Positions 41,701 through 56,000 of a stretch of DNA of 64,000 bases are shown piece by piece. The stretch comes from Tomocerus qinae. Its lineage: Eukaryota; Arthropoda; Collembola; Entomobryomorpha; Tomoceridae. Location of the stretch: NCBI GenBank assembly GCA_020055645.1, contig CM034549.1:1612001-1676000 (forward strand), in the 5' to 3' direction. The translations under genes and the position numbers were made by a program. Below the pieces are notes generated by a model. That model was not told where the DNA came from. It made no database searches and saw nothing but the letters and a program-made list of their open reading frames with translations. Within the stretch, counting starts at the first letter, position 1; each line of letters starts with the position of its first letter.

Positions 41701-44700
41701 TTTTGTGTTTTACACTGCGAAGTTTAGTTAGATGAGTAATTGTAAATTTTAGAGATATTGGGTCGTAATCGTGCGTGAGATGTAATTCACCAATTTATTC
41801 CGTGTACATTATAGATCATTTCATGTTTTATCTTACAACCTGAGTCAGTCAGCTCAGCTCCTTCCCAAAATCTAATGTTATGCATTAGAAATTTGATTAC
41901 TCAAATCACCTACCTACCTACCTACTCGATGTTACGTGTATGCATGAGGCTCATCATTCTGTTTGTAAATAAACTAAGTAGATGACTGTAAGGATTCCCT
42001 TAATTGCTAATACAATGAGCACACACTCAGAATGGAAGACGTAGCAGTTCAGTCAATACACACTAAGCACATTGGATTTCGTTGGCCTATTTGTAGAGAC
42101 CTGGCCATTATCTTTTATAATATTTATCTTCACTTTGTCAGACTCGATTATTAAGGTAGGTTTGCTGTTTACCAGGCTAGACTGTGTTTGCTTTGTTCTC
42201 TCAGTCTTGGGAGGTTCATTGCATACGTATAAAATTTAAGTACGTACAATATGTGTGATAGTGTGATAGCACGGCCAGTCAGGCCAGTATTCATATCCTC
42301 TCTCTCTATACTTATCCATTGGTGGTAGCTATAGACAAATAAATAGAAACCGTGTTATTACACAGACAAGGAGATGCCTTATCGTTAGTTATACGTTTTA
42401 TGTGAAAGCAACACACGAAAATGATAAACTTAAGACAGGTTTTCTTCAATAAACATTATTTTGTGCTATATTGACGGAGGAGACTGGATTCGACTGGCGA
42501 GGAGATTATTTACCATGCAATTCAGTCGTGAACATAAACACAGTATACGGATAATAAGTAATTGTGCAATAGCAACCCGACTACTTGAAACCCAATCGGA
42601 CACATACTCACACACAAATACATATCTCCAAGAAAACTTGCCTGATAGGTAAGTATTAAGCATAGGGGAATATAATTTTTTTCCATTGAAGTTGGCCCAG
42701 CACAATCTTGTCTTTACTAACTTTATTGCTTTTCACATATGCGAAATATGATGATTAATAGGTCCGTGTTCTTGTATATGTGTAAACGTTCCTGAGGAAT
42801 AAATGTAATTAAGGCGTGCTCACAATTTAATTTTTGTCTTGAGCTCTGATTGAAACCTCTAGCCAGTCTAAGCGTAAAACCAACCAGCCCAGACCGGCAG
42901 ACTACACTTGTATGTAATACAGCTACAGGCTTTGAGGAAACCCTTCACTACGTTACAATCGAAACGAAGTAAAAAAGAGATGTGTTGGCAAACAAAAGGA
43001 GAGAACAGTACTTTACATACAAATAATGAAATTTGAATTTCATTGAGATTCGATACGCTGACTCGCCTTGCAGTCCATTCATTCAAGACAGAAATGCAGG
43101 ATGAATGTGCATGCTATTTACCTGGTATTCTTTCCGAGGAATAATAATTAGGTAAGCATAGTGTGTGAATGGATATATTCGAGGTGAGGGTATAAATATG
43201 CGCATAGATTGTGAATTAGCATAAAGATTAATAATCGGAGGGAGGAGAGGAGGAGACTGGAACGAGAAAAGCTAATGTGAATTCTCTCGAGAGTCGTAAT
43301 GTTACGTGACATGGAGGTCGGGGATTCGTCTTGGCTAAACTGTTGACGTGTACATTGACATCATTCACAAGGATTGCGATTAAACTTGATAATGTCCTTA
43401 CTTCTCCATCTCTGACTCCAGTCACGCACATTTACAAACAAATCTGCCGAGCCCTTTCCGATTGTTCAAAAGTCATCCATTTATTAACGAAGTCATTGTT
43501 CAACGAATTCCTCCACTGTGCACCTTTTACTCTTATTGTCCCCATCTATCTCGAGATTACGTTACATTACCTCAACATGTCAAACCATGAGAGTGTACTA
43601 AGTACTACATGGTGCTAAAATGATGATGCTCCCTTGTAGTCTATATACATTATCAGCTAGTTTATATTATGTAATGTAGTAATACTATTATCTTAATGTA
43701 TTTATTATTTTTGCGTCCATTCCAGTTGGATTCATTCATTAATAAGCATGGACACGGAGTGTGTTGTATTTCCTCTCGTGTGCATCACATTTGCATTTGC
43801 TTTGACTTTGAGTTTGACTGGAGTGAGTTTGGCATTGCCATGAATTGCCTGGAGCAGAAAGTGGATCGAACCCATTATGTATTGTTGAATGGAGCGTCGT
43901 TCGCTCGCTCGGCCAATTCAGCATTCTTTTCACAATCAGGCTCCATGAGATTATTGGAAATTCGCTATCAAATCAAATGGAGCTGATATGATCGGATATT
44001 CCGTCTTGCATTGTTCTATATCCCTTTCCTCTCCTCATCATCCAAAAATGAAGCCTGGGAGGCAATCGCATAATCGTACAGCCCATTCCATCCAGTCCAG
44101 CATACAGACTTAGCATTAAACTCATTTTCATGCTGGGAGGAATAGAAAATGCTTGTGTCGGTGCAGCACATACAACAGAAAGCACAATGCAATTCCCTAT
44201 AGTTGGCCTGGTTTGTGTAATGAGAAAAAATCCGGTGGAGCGAATCCGCTCTGGGAACGCATAATAATGAAAATTGTCTTTATTGGTCTCTACGAGTCGC
44301 ATGGAAAGTTGTTATTGCACTGTGTACTAAATAGATGTACTTGTTAAACCTTTCCCCAGCCCCCTTCCCACTAAATGGCTCCAGCTTCTCTACATCCTAT
44401 TCTACGCTATTATATCACGGATTATATACACACAAACTAGAACCCGAACTATTTGCTCGTCTTTATGCACTACTTTGTCAACTATGTGTGGCATCAGCAA
44501 TTACCATATACATATAGTAATGCCATAGTGCACACACTAGTTTGAATGGGTTCTTCATGAATGCCTGGAATGAGGGGCCAGGACGGATCTAATATTTTAA
44601 TAGCTCTATAATGGCTGTAGTTCCTCCATAGCCTCGTAGGTATGTCATTTAATTACTATTGGGACATACTTTGACATTTGTCACACTTAAACAGAGCTGC

Positions 44701-47700
44701 AGACTAACTCAATATGTTCTCCATTCACCTTTCTTTTACATATCCCAAACCATTCTTCAACATCCCCATTTTAGAAACTATTGATCGCTTAAATTGTTTT
44801 TCTGTTGCGTCATTATTAACTAATTTATTGGCTGTAAATTGGATATGAAACGATTCATTAAAAAGGAAATATCTTACACCGTCTGCTGTACATTAGTAAC
44901 ATTAGTTAAAACGCAATTATTCCAACAGACAAATAATAAAGTTAACAATGTACATATACATCATACACTAATTAACAATGGAGTGTAAAACGGATTAACT
45001 ATATTGACCTATTGCTATTTATGCTTATGTAATGGAAGACTTGGGTACAAGTAAGTACCTACTATCTGCAAATGTGTAGTGTATCTTTGTCTATTATTAT
45101 TAGCAACAAGTTACCCTAAATAGACTTGAACTGCCAACCCTTGGACATATTCATGCATAGTAATGTAAAATTCTCTCACAAAAGGTAGGTAGTTTGGTTG
45201 GATCATCATGTTGAATATTATTACTCCCTTCGCAAGGATTCAAACCATGAACGTTGATTTTTGACAGATTAATGGAGAGAGGTGTTTGTTATGCAAGTGG
45301 GAAAGAGTTACACAAAGCTTCTACTTACTTTTTAATTCCCTTTTTATTCAGCTGACCACAAAAAAATCTATTCTTCTCTTGAATTTTATTGTAAGCCGCA
45401 TTATGGATCACTCACCTGCATCTCTGCTGCACCATAAAATATAATAGTGCGCAATTAGAATGGTAAATATAATTATAGAAATAGATTTCGTCTATGGTAA
45501 TCTATGATGATACATATATTTAAGGAAGGCTATTGTGTATGTTGTGTTTAGTTTAATGACTTCGTGTATTCTTCTCAAGCTACACAATACACAATAGCCA
45601 GCATCTGAATTTGACAGCTGTAAAATCTTTGTTCTCAGTAACTTGTAATCAAATAATTGACACATGACGCAGACTGGCATTCACAATCCTGCTCTTTCTC
45701 AAGCCCTGCACTTGTCGGATATTTAAGGCCCGATGTAAACTTACATCAGCATCACAAAAATGAAAGTAGATGTGCTCACTGTACAATCTGTATTTTATTG
45801 TAGAACTCTTATTACTAAAGTTTACAATATTATGCGTGTTGTTTGTGCTACCAGTTCTCTATCGTGCAGACATGAGTAAATGAGGAAAACCCAATTTTCA
45901 TTCAGACTCTTCCACTCAAATTTTGAGTCCATAACCAGTTTAGCTTTTCTTCAGCTATCCGTTAACCATAAATAGAGCTTTTAATAATTTGTCGTCATTG
46001 GTGTACTTCAATGCCTTTGAAAATTCTGCACACATAAAAGTGTATTGTTTGCATGTCTGACGTTGCCAATAAGGTGTCCGGGACCGACTCCTAAAAGGGA
46101 ATTATTCCTAAAAGACTTTACTCTTGAAGAACGTACATACTTCTTTCTCAAATTCCAGGTTCACGTTCGTTTAAACACCATCCAACCCTGATTCACAAAT
46201 CAGATTAATTTGTAGTATCTTTATTATCAATTAATTGTACCAAAGCAATCATAAGTTTTATTGTTACAGTAGCTGCACTGTACGTAGTAAATTACTAGCT
46301 AGCAGTAGTCTTTTAGGAATGATTCCCTCGTAAGAGTCGTTCCATGTAACATTCATTATGTGGGCCATAACTGTATTTACTAACAATAAAAAGGTGGTAT
46401 GCAATAAATTCTGATTTTATAGGAAGGTAGCGTTAATTTATTGATTTATTTAGTACCTAAGGAATAGTTTCAATCTTGGTCTTGATGCTTATTGGATGTA
46501 TAAATTATGATTACAATATATGAAAGTTGTACAATCTTCTCGATCTCATTTGAGAATTCATTCAGTCAATTTGATCAAGTTCACAGTTTCATTTGCCATT
46601 GGCTACTGTGTGCGTATGCTATGGGTTTATTGCATGCTATTTTGCCGTAGATACCCCCGATTAAGTTGATATAAGGTAGTATTATTAACTGTTAGTGACG
46701 GCCAGTGGGCAGTGTGTCATGCCGAGTCTCTCTGCTATGCAAGTGCAAATAACATAAATGATTTGCATAAAGTGTGTTGCTCAAAACTAGCTAAGAATAA
46801 GTAATAAGTAGGCTATTTGACTTGATCTTGTACAGATATCTGGTGTGGCAGTGAGAAGGTAACTGAGCCCATCGAACTGGCTTCGTTTTATGCTAATCAG
46901 CATTCTAATTTGCACTGCATTCTGAGCACATAGCCTCAATCAATCTCACGTTGCGTGTATACAAATTCTGTATGTAAATTCAAATAAATTGTAAAACAGA
47001 AACCAACTGAAAGCAAATAAGATTTATGTGCTGGTGGCAGCGAGAAAACATTTCTTATTAGCTATGTATGTTTGTACCAGTAGCTTTGTAACAGTGTGAT
47101 ATGAATTCATTAGCTCATGACAATTGGGATTTCTAATGTAATTGGCACACTGTGGTTGGAATTTGATGCCTTTATCTTTCAATGTTTACTGGCCATTAGT
47201 ATAAATAAGAGACTAATGCATGTGCGTCCTGAATAGTGAATACACTCAGTGAATGTAAAAGTTATAAGTGCGTAAAATATCCCAAATCTGTCTAATAGCT
47301 GCTTCGGTATTAGGAAACGAAGGGATGTACGTATTAGACACTGAATGTTTGATAACATTGGTGGTTTATTGAATCTCTTTTGCTGATATTCTCAGTACAT
47401 AGTGTAACAAAAGATAAATGCGTTTATTTAGTGCATCACATCGTAGCGTGATAGGACTGAGAACGTGTGTGGTTAAATTGAAATGAGATTTTGTAGTAGC
47501 AGCAGAATTGGAATAGAGTGAAGAGAGGGAAAGAAAATGTTTGGAGTAGGAATAAGAGATAGTATTATAAATGCGTAGTGCTACAGTCATAAGGCGAAAC
47601 GTGATGTTGAGGGAATAATAGTGTAAGGCAAGGAAATGATTTGTGCCACAAGGCGAATTACACTCACAGCCGTCATAAATAACAGAAATTACATATTAAG

Positions 47701-50700
47701 TAGCAAAAGGGTATTAGATGTTTCATTGCCCAAGCCTTGTCTTGTATATTATGTACATTCATGTGTGTATGTGTCTGTAGTGGGAGAATTCGCTGCCTGC
47801 ACACGGCGTGTGCGTATCGTGTAAGTGTACGAGCCCCGTTATTTATGAAATCAGAAAGATTTACAAGTTTACAATTCCCATGAAAGTGTTTCGTAGCATG
47901 TGGTGCATTCATTCTTCTCCGAAGAAAACCAGTTTTTGCGAATTCTTGTCTTTTGGCCATTTTAAGGCAATGTTTTCAGCCCTAAGAACCCTTGCTGACT
48001 CATAAATCAATACAGAATCACTCTTTTGTACTTAATTTTGGCTGTCTGAGTCCGTTGTAGTTTTCTAGGAGATGAGATTGCAATAGTGCCGGAAGGAAAG
48101 GGTATGGAGAAGGGGACCAGCAGGTGACCACAGGGAAATGACTACACATAACCCGAAACCCCGATACTTTAATAAACCATGTAATGAAATTTTGTTCCCA
48201 ACACACTTATTCGTACTATACTCAGGTATAGGGACATTATATTTCCATTTGACTACAAATGCCCTGACTCAGAGAGAATTATGGGTTAGATGGAGGGATA
48301 CGGTTTGATAAGGATTGAATTGACTTGTGATTGCAATATGATCCTGTGTTATTACTGAGTTTTGTCAGTTAATAGGAGGAAGGTGAAGAGTGTTTTGTGT
48401 CAGATGAACATGAGACTGCATGGTTGCTGTGCTCTGCAGAAGGATTGCGAGGGGAAGTAAGAACATGGGCATTGTTTGTGAACGAAGGATACACACACCC
48501 TTTGTAATGATACAGAAATATCCCTCCGTGTAAAGCATTATCATGAGGATGTGGACCGAGAGAAATGGAGGAAGGGCCATCCCTAAAAAATAACAGATCA
48601 CTATTAGCATCAGCTAACTGTAATGCACGACTGTAATAGAATCCTGCAACGACTCGTTTTCACGAGACGATGTCAAGAGAAGATTGGACGGACGGAGTGG
48701 CAGAATGGAATGAGTCAACTCCCTTGCGATGACATCAAGTGCCTTCTCTAACAATGCCTTACGAATGCGTGTCTACTCAACTAAAGTGTCTATTCGACAA
48801 AGAGTACTAGTCAGCTACTTCAGCATGTTACAACTTCCAACATTCTCACACAACAAACAAAAATCTCGAGTTTTAACAAAGTTTTTCAACAAAGGCCAGA
48901 ATATCTATCGTTAACGAAATTAAAGTTGGAGCGGAGAGACAAAGTTTACGAGTTGCGAATGCCTTGAGCATAATAACTGAACTAACTAAGAAGCTCGCAA
49001 AGAGGGGAAAGAAATTCTCCCAGCATCCCAGAATGAGAACTATTAAAAAGAGAGCGACTAACGAAATTTTGTAGAGTTAGTTAAATGTAAGCTAGCTTAA
49101 TGCCATCATGTAGATTTATTGCGGGATAAGAGCTCGGTTTCAACTTAGTATGGGAATTACTTTTGTGAATTTACCGACCGGCAATACTCAAGTTAATATT
49201 GACATCATAAACACTCTAATATTTGTGCGTAGGTCTACAGAAGCATTAAAGTCACAATATAGTGTCAGTTAGTCAAAGAAGGCGTGTCCAACGCAATTCA
49301 GTTGTAATTTCGTCTGCGTTTTGTCTTTATTGCACATCCCTGCAATTCTCAATCCAAACACTTTTGAATTCCAGTATTATTTCTGTAATAGAATGGAGAG
49401 TACTGCTAGAGAAGGTGAAGTTGTAGTGTAAACGGACCGGAACTGCGTGTTTAATGACTTTCCCTGTCGCATGAGTCGACAGCAATCTCCTCCAGACAAT
49501 CTCTCGCATTGTTTATTAATTATTTAGCAAAATTGGAGGAAATTAATAGGTAGCTGATGTAATTTCGTGACACACAATAGGAAATTGGAGAATACATCAG
49601 CCACGGGTAATTATCAGTACACCTCCTGCCTGTCCTCGTAATTGTCCATTAGCATATGTACTACAAACTCAATTGTTACACGAGTCGACTACGACCGACA
49701 TTCCAATAAGGCACGAGTAAATAGATCCCGAGCACACACGGGGAAGTTGAAAGGACATGACATTTACAAACGGTCAAATAGCATTACACTGCATTAAACG
49801 ATATTACTACACATTTACATACGCAATTCGTTTCCAGACATTCTACTAAATGGAAACACTAAGTATCTGCTTCGTTAGTCAGAGGTAGAAAGCAATCGCA
49901 TGCAAACATCGCACTCAAACCGTGTCTACCAACTCACCCGCTATTATTATCATTTCCTGCAGTTTTTCTTTTCTTCTCCCCGAGTTTTCGGTTGAAATTC
50001 CGAATTGATCAAAAAGGGTCCTGTTTACTCTAACCAAATACAAATATACTCTGTCTCGCTTACATATTACATTGCACAGCTAGGTTTACCTATTTTATGT
50101 GCAGCTAATACTATAGTATATGCATTAGAGATTAAATCGAGCATGGAATGGAACTTGTAGTTCCAACTTGATGTTGCATGTTGCACCTGTACATGAGGGT
50201 TTTCATTCCAAACCATTTTTCATTGTGACCAGCCAGACTATTATATACAAAGTCTCACAGTTAAAGTCTTCGCCGTACAAACTCAACAGAATCAACTTTT
50301 ACTTTTGGCGGAGTTATGGCATTCCACACGTGTACAGACATCCAAACCCAAAACCAGAGCAGACTTTATTTAACCATGTACACACTTAGCATAGTACACA
50401 ACTAACAAGGGAAAGTATTTACATCATTGTTGGAGTTTGACATCACGGTCATCTCACCTCACCAATAAATTAATTCGTTTGTTAGAACCTTAAAAGAAGA
50501 TAATATGTCCAGAAAGCTCAGAATAAAGATGATCAAACTCATTTAACAGACAGTACACAGAATTATATTTTATCTACTCCTTGCTTTACTAATTGTTATT
50601 TGTAATTCTATCCGGACCAGTTTTGGCATTTTAAAATTTTTGGATGGACATGTGTGTGTGGTATGATGTACCAGAGGATGGTATCGCTGATTTGACTGCT

Positions 50701-52380
50701 ACCTCGTCAGCGACTAGTACCTCTTCTTTTGCAGCTACCAAATCTACGGCTGGTTTCTGAATGGCATAAATATTTTGAATAGTAGTTCTGGTGGTCTAGT
50801 ATTTGAATAAAATTATTATGAATTCACTAGACAAATTCCTTTCATGCCGAAATCGTCAACTCAAGAAGACCTTTTTGTGCTGTGATTCCAAAAAAGGTCT
50901 AAATATAATTTTGTGAACTTTCCCTTGTAAGTAGTACAGATATTATGTGCATCTAATGTGATGTCCTTATAAGGAATCCTTATAGCTGGGAGAGTTTGGT
51001 GGCAGAAGAATGTATGTATTACCATTAGAGAGTTCAAGAATTGAGTTGCCATGTGTTTTTTCGGGTCGGTGGTTGCGGTGTGGAGTGTTGTGAGGCTATT
51101 TGCGTGTGTGGAGATGGATGTGACGTGGCAGAGCGAAGTGTGCAAAGGTAAATACAAAGGCGTACCATGCGCTCTCTCCGACTTCCTACTACCCGCTCCC
51201 TTCCCAAATTTCAAACGTCTATTGCATTGGCATTCATGGATCGACTTGTTTTATTAGTTGACATCGATCCAGCACTCCATTCACTCACTATCCACATATT
51301 TACATACTACACGAGCTAAGCCCGGCTAAGGCTCCTCTCTCGCTCCGACAGAAATATTACGTGCCTACATCCACTATACAATACAAGAGGATTTCGAAGA
51401 CTTTACAGTAAAACGGGGTAACAGCTACAGTTAAGTTAATCCACGGGAAGGCAGAGGAAGTAGACCCGAGAGGGGAATCGAGAATGCAAATGCCATCCAT
51501 TCCATCCGAACCAACCGACCAAGCCAATTCACATTATGAGAAACTTTGACACACGCGACTCACTTTAAGTAGCTCCCTTACCAAGATCCTACGCTATAAT
51601 GAGCTTCGCTATCTAAATAACATACCCGCCCGGCTATATGTTGGGTGCTCCGATAAGTAAACAGATTACACACCCGTCCGCCGTATATTTTATGAGGAAG
51701 TGACTAGTTCATCGTACTCCGCTTATTATTGTATGCTAATGTCACCGATACTATACCTAAGCAAATTATAGTAAAGCACTCTGGATTATACACTATTATG
51801 TATATAGTGCGGATAGTTTTATGTAGTACCAATAAGTAGAAGATAATTTTTAACTGCATATAGGAGGAGACGATGCGGCTATATGCGTAATAAAATAGGT
51901 AGATGAATAAAGAGTAGATGTATTGTATTGGTAATGGAGTTGAGTTAGGATGGAAATGGCTGACTGGTGATTTAGATGCGTATAGATGTAGATAGGAGGA
52001 TGATGAAAGTCAGGCTGATGAATAATAATATGTAATTGGTGATTTGAGTTGACGGAGATGGTTCAGTTGATCCCCCTCTGCGAAGGCTGCGATGCTTTGG
52101 AATGGAAACTGCCCAGCTTTACAACTGCAGTCGAAATAAAAAATGTGCAAAGTGAGTTAAGAGAGCTCCTGATGGGGAGTGCGAGGGGAGACTTTCTCCT
52201 CAGAATCACCCCTCCCTCTTACTCTGACTGTACTACATACTTACTACTACATACAATGCACATAAAGTTGTGTAACAGACAAGTGCATATAGAATGATAG
52301 AAATGCAGTACTTGCAGTGAAAATGTAGTAATTCTGTTTGCGAATCTGAATATTTGAGTTAGAGCATGTTCGGTCGTGTG
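29727..52380. other. Gene desert, ~22.7 kb, no recognised gene
   Basis: Many short frames on both strands but none with domain character, Kozak-plus-donor support or recognisable motifs. The texture is cryptically simple: recurring GTAGTAG, ACTCACT, CAGTCAG and CTACCTAC words, for example (CTAC)4 at about 41909-41924. Transposon hairpins, so dense in the Rop introns, are absent. It could be intergenic, or intron/UTR of a neighbouring gene. Confidence 0.45.
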
Positions 52381-53060
52381 TGGAGGTTGAGGAAGACGTT
52401 GAGAGTGCATTCATTCATTGAGGCTTGTGGAGTGAGAATCGGTGGATGAGTGAAGTTGGAGTGAGATGAGTAAAGTGAGATGCGTGAGGGATGAGATGAA
52501 TCGGATGCAGAGAGATATTCGGAGAGTGGGAGATGGCGAGAGAGAAATGAAGAGGATGCTAATAAAGAGTTTCTCTCTCTCTGTGTTACCCGGGTAGGAA
52601 ATGGAACGTGGGCGAGAGGGGCACTTCAACTCACTCTCTTCCCTAATATTATTTCGGGGAGGATGATTAAATCTGAGGGTGCTCTCCTCCACCAGATCCT
52701 CTTACATCCACCCAGCTAGACTCTCCTCCACTACAGACACTCAGCCTATAGTCACCACGTCTTCAGTCTGTTTCGTCTCTGATCTGATCTCACTCGCCCT
52801 CACTATTTTCATTTGCACACTAAAGACAAGGAATCCTCTACGGGATTTTTTCTTTCTGACTCGTGTACTCTATACTTAGGATCCACTTCTCACAAGAACT
52901 AAACTCGCTTGGATTTGCCGAGGCAAAGTTACTTTTCTGTTTTGTTTTTACTTTGACTTTCTCTGACAGGAATGGGATGAGATATCGCTTCCTCTTTCTC
53001 CTTTCCTCCTGCCTCGCACTCTATTACTAGATCTACTCTGGCGTGACATCAAATCTCCTC
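52381..53060. other. Purine-to-pyrimidine switch region
   Basis: The plus strand is strongly GA-rich from about 52400 to 52560 (GAGTGAGATGAG, GAGAGTGGGAGATGGCGAGA) and becomes CT-rich from about 52635 to 53060 (ACTCTCCTCCACTACAG, CTTTCTCCTTTCCTCCTGCC), with TTTCTCTCTCTCTGTG near the junction. GAGA-type words are common in insect regulatory DNA, but no specific function can be read here. The long minus- and plus-strand frames here follow from the skew. Confidence 0.4.
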
Positions 53061-56000
53061 TGTGGTCTTCCTCTCCCATCTCACACATGTTTCTATATAT
53101 CCTCATTTCTCTGTACAGATATAGTCACATGCATCTTTCAACGCTCTCTAACAACGAGTCTATGGAATTGTGCATATTGCATTGTGCTCAGACACAGATT
53201 CATTTGGCGGTGGGAGTGAAATATGTTTAGAGATGTTTAGAAAAGACAAGAAAGTCTCTTTGTCTGCGGATTAGTTTTTTGTCTACAATTTTAAGCTTCG
53301 ACAGAGAGGTACCAGCTCTTAAATGGATGTGCAGACATAATGCAAAATGTATGTACTTAAAACTAGTTTGGTCTCCTTGTGTACACAGTGAGTGAGTGTA
53401 ACAAAGAAGGGCAGGGATTAGAGAGAGTATCTTCCATGTATGTGTGAGTAGAGACAAGTAGATGAGTAGTGAGGTGTTAGACCTCGTGCTGTGCTTCAAG
53501 ACAATCGTTGGAGTGAAGTGAGGGAGGAGAGGGTCCGAATGAACATTCCTAGGTACTCGTATAAATAAAATAAATTACCCACACGCTTCCTGTATTTATA
53601 GTGGAAGACGAGAGACTTGGTGCTCCATACATATATGCTTAAGTAGATTGTCTTCCTTCTCCTGCACTTACTAATGGAGTTGCTGGGGTTGCAGTGAATG
53701 TGGCTCTTATCGGGCCAAATGAATAAAAAGAGTTTTCAGAGCGGGATATCAAATGTGGTGGAATTGAGAGGGGGAGGAGGACGAAGGGGCAGAGAGGAGA
53801 CCTCCTCCTCCGTCTTTTGTTGTCTGCGTGGCAATTCACTCCTGAGGAGATGAGACGAATGTGTATTAGTCCACGATTGTCTCCTTCCTACTACTACTAA
53901 TAATAAATGCCTTCCATTCCATGCACCAACAGCATCATAATATAGCACTGCTCAACTTGAAGATCGGTCTATTCAAAATCTCTGCTTCTTCTTACACATA
54001 TAACGCTTTTTGTGTGAAGTCAGGTGCATGCTTACGTCTTCCTCACAGCTCACTGGCTAAGAAAACCTGTAAACTTCCTTCTAAATGCATAAAAAGTATA
54101 CTTATAGGCTAATGCTCTTTCATTGTGTTTGTGCATGCGTTTATGCTCTATATTATTACATAGTGCAGGATATACAGACAGAGTTAGACATGGTAGTAGT
54201 TTAATATAAATAGTTGGCTGCGTGTGTTCCTCTCTTTCTCCCCTAAAAATCAATAACTTAACGTAAGTAAGAGTCGACGAGTCTCGTTCGTTCGTCAGTG
54301 CACTCCTATACAGCATTATATTATTATTACAGTACTCTGTGTCTTGTATCTGTTGTAGTTGTGTGTGCACTTATACATGTGTCTGAGAAATAGTGAGAGT
54401 ATATTCCAAGGGCAATACTATAGAAGAAGAAATAAGAGGAGAAATGGAAGAATGAGACGGCGAGGGAAGAGAGAGAGTCAGTCGGAGAGGGTGGCTTTGC
54501 TTTGGCACATTTACTCAGAGAAGGAAAGTTCCTTCCTTCATTCCGTCTTCTCAAAACCCATAGGTGACTACCGACATATACCTATGTAGTATATATTTAT
54601 GTAGCCTGAGTACTACCTACAATAAGCTTACTCTTCTGATCTCTTTTTTAAGTAGGTAGAAGATAGACAGAAAGGAAAAGTAGACAAGGACGAAGAATTA
54701 CACGCGCTTTGTTATGCCATCTACTATTGTGTCTACTAATACTATAACAAGCACTGAAAGATGTGACTGGCAGGCAAAAACGCATACTTAGGCTAAGAAA
54801 ATTTTAAAACGTCAAACTACAACTCACGACAATGGTTGATGATGTGCACTGCAGTAAGCGTCATATTTTAATAAGTGGTAGAAAGCATAGTAATGCGGAG
54901 TAAATGAAGCTGACTGGATTGAGAATTCAGTTGGAATGACTTTGTGGGGTTCCTGGGCTGGAAAATGCGTTTTCCTGCGTGCACCTTGTTTTCAAATGCG
55001 AACTCATCTCCTTTATTTTCTCCCATGGCACTCGACATTCAAAGAAATGGACAGGCAGACACATTATGCTTACTGGCACGACTCGACAGAAATCTTCCGA
55101 CTCTCCTTCCTACTTACACGCTCACGTCCACACAGACGCTTAGAGATTACTGATATATTTATTACTCTAAGCACCTACTACGCACTATTGGTCTGCTCGT
55201 GTGGGTCTATCTAATACAATAGCATAGTGTGACAGGATTTGCTCTTTCTATTTCATGATGATGATGCAGTCAGGATATGCAGCAGTAGCGAGCGTGTACT
55301 ATCTGTATCTGCAGTTTTGCCAAAGTACTGGGGGTACTTATCTAAACGCCATGTGCTGTGCCGTCCTCTTTTCGCCGAGATGATAATGTTGACGATAATA
55401 AGCGAAGCTTTCAAGCTGTGACTGTGTAGGACGTCGTTATGAGAGTGTTTGTACATCGCGAGAGATGCGGGTTAACAATATTAGTGGAAGGGAAAGAAAC
55501 GAAGAGAAAGTTTAGCTGGAGAGAGAAAGGGAATGCAGAGATAGTGAAAGTGGAGAGAAGCTGGACATCTTTCTGCCGAACTGCTGTCAAATTCACATGT
55601 AAGCATGCCCTAGGTATCTCTATTTTTATGTGTTTCAACTTTTAGCTGATTTGGTTGACTTGCGTTTGTTTCTCTCCGGCGCTCCTCACTCCCTGTCTCC
55701 TATTGCAATTGGCCACGGAACGTGCTTTCTGCTCCGTCCACCGATTTTTGTCTCGTTTCTTCTTGATTGGACATCTCTGGTCTTGGATTTCAAGAGGGAG
55801 AGAGTTCTTGCTTTGTATTGCTGCTATAGGCATTTATCGGAGTGGAGTAATGTAAGTAAACGTGTGCATCCGCCTGCATGCAGTTAACAATGCGACTGAG
55901 ATTGAATTGCATTGCTCTCACGTAGGCTGGTAGGGAGGACTACTCTTTCATGTGGTCAAATGAGCAGACGGAGGAGGGAGGGAAGCTGTTTGCTCTGCGG

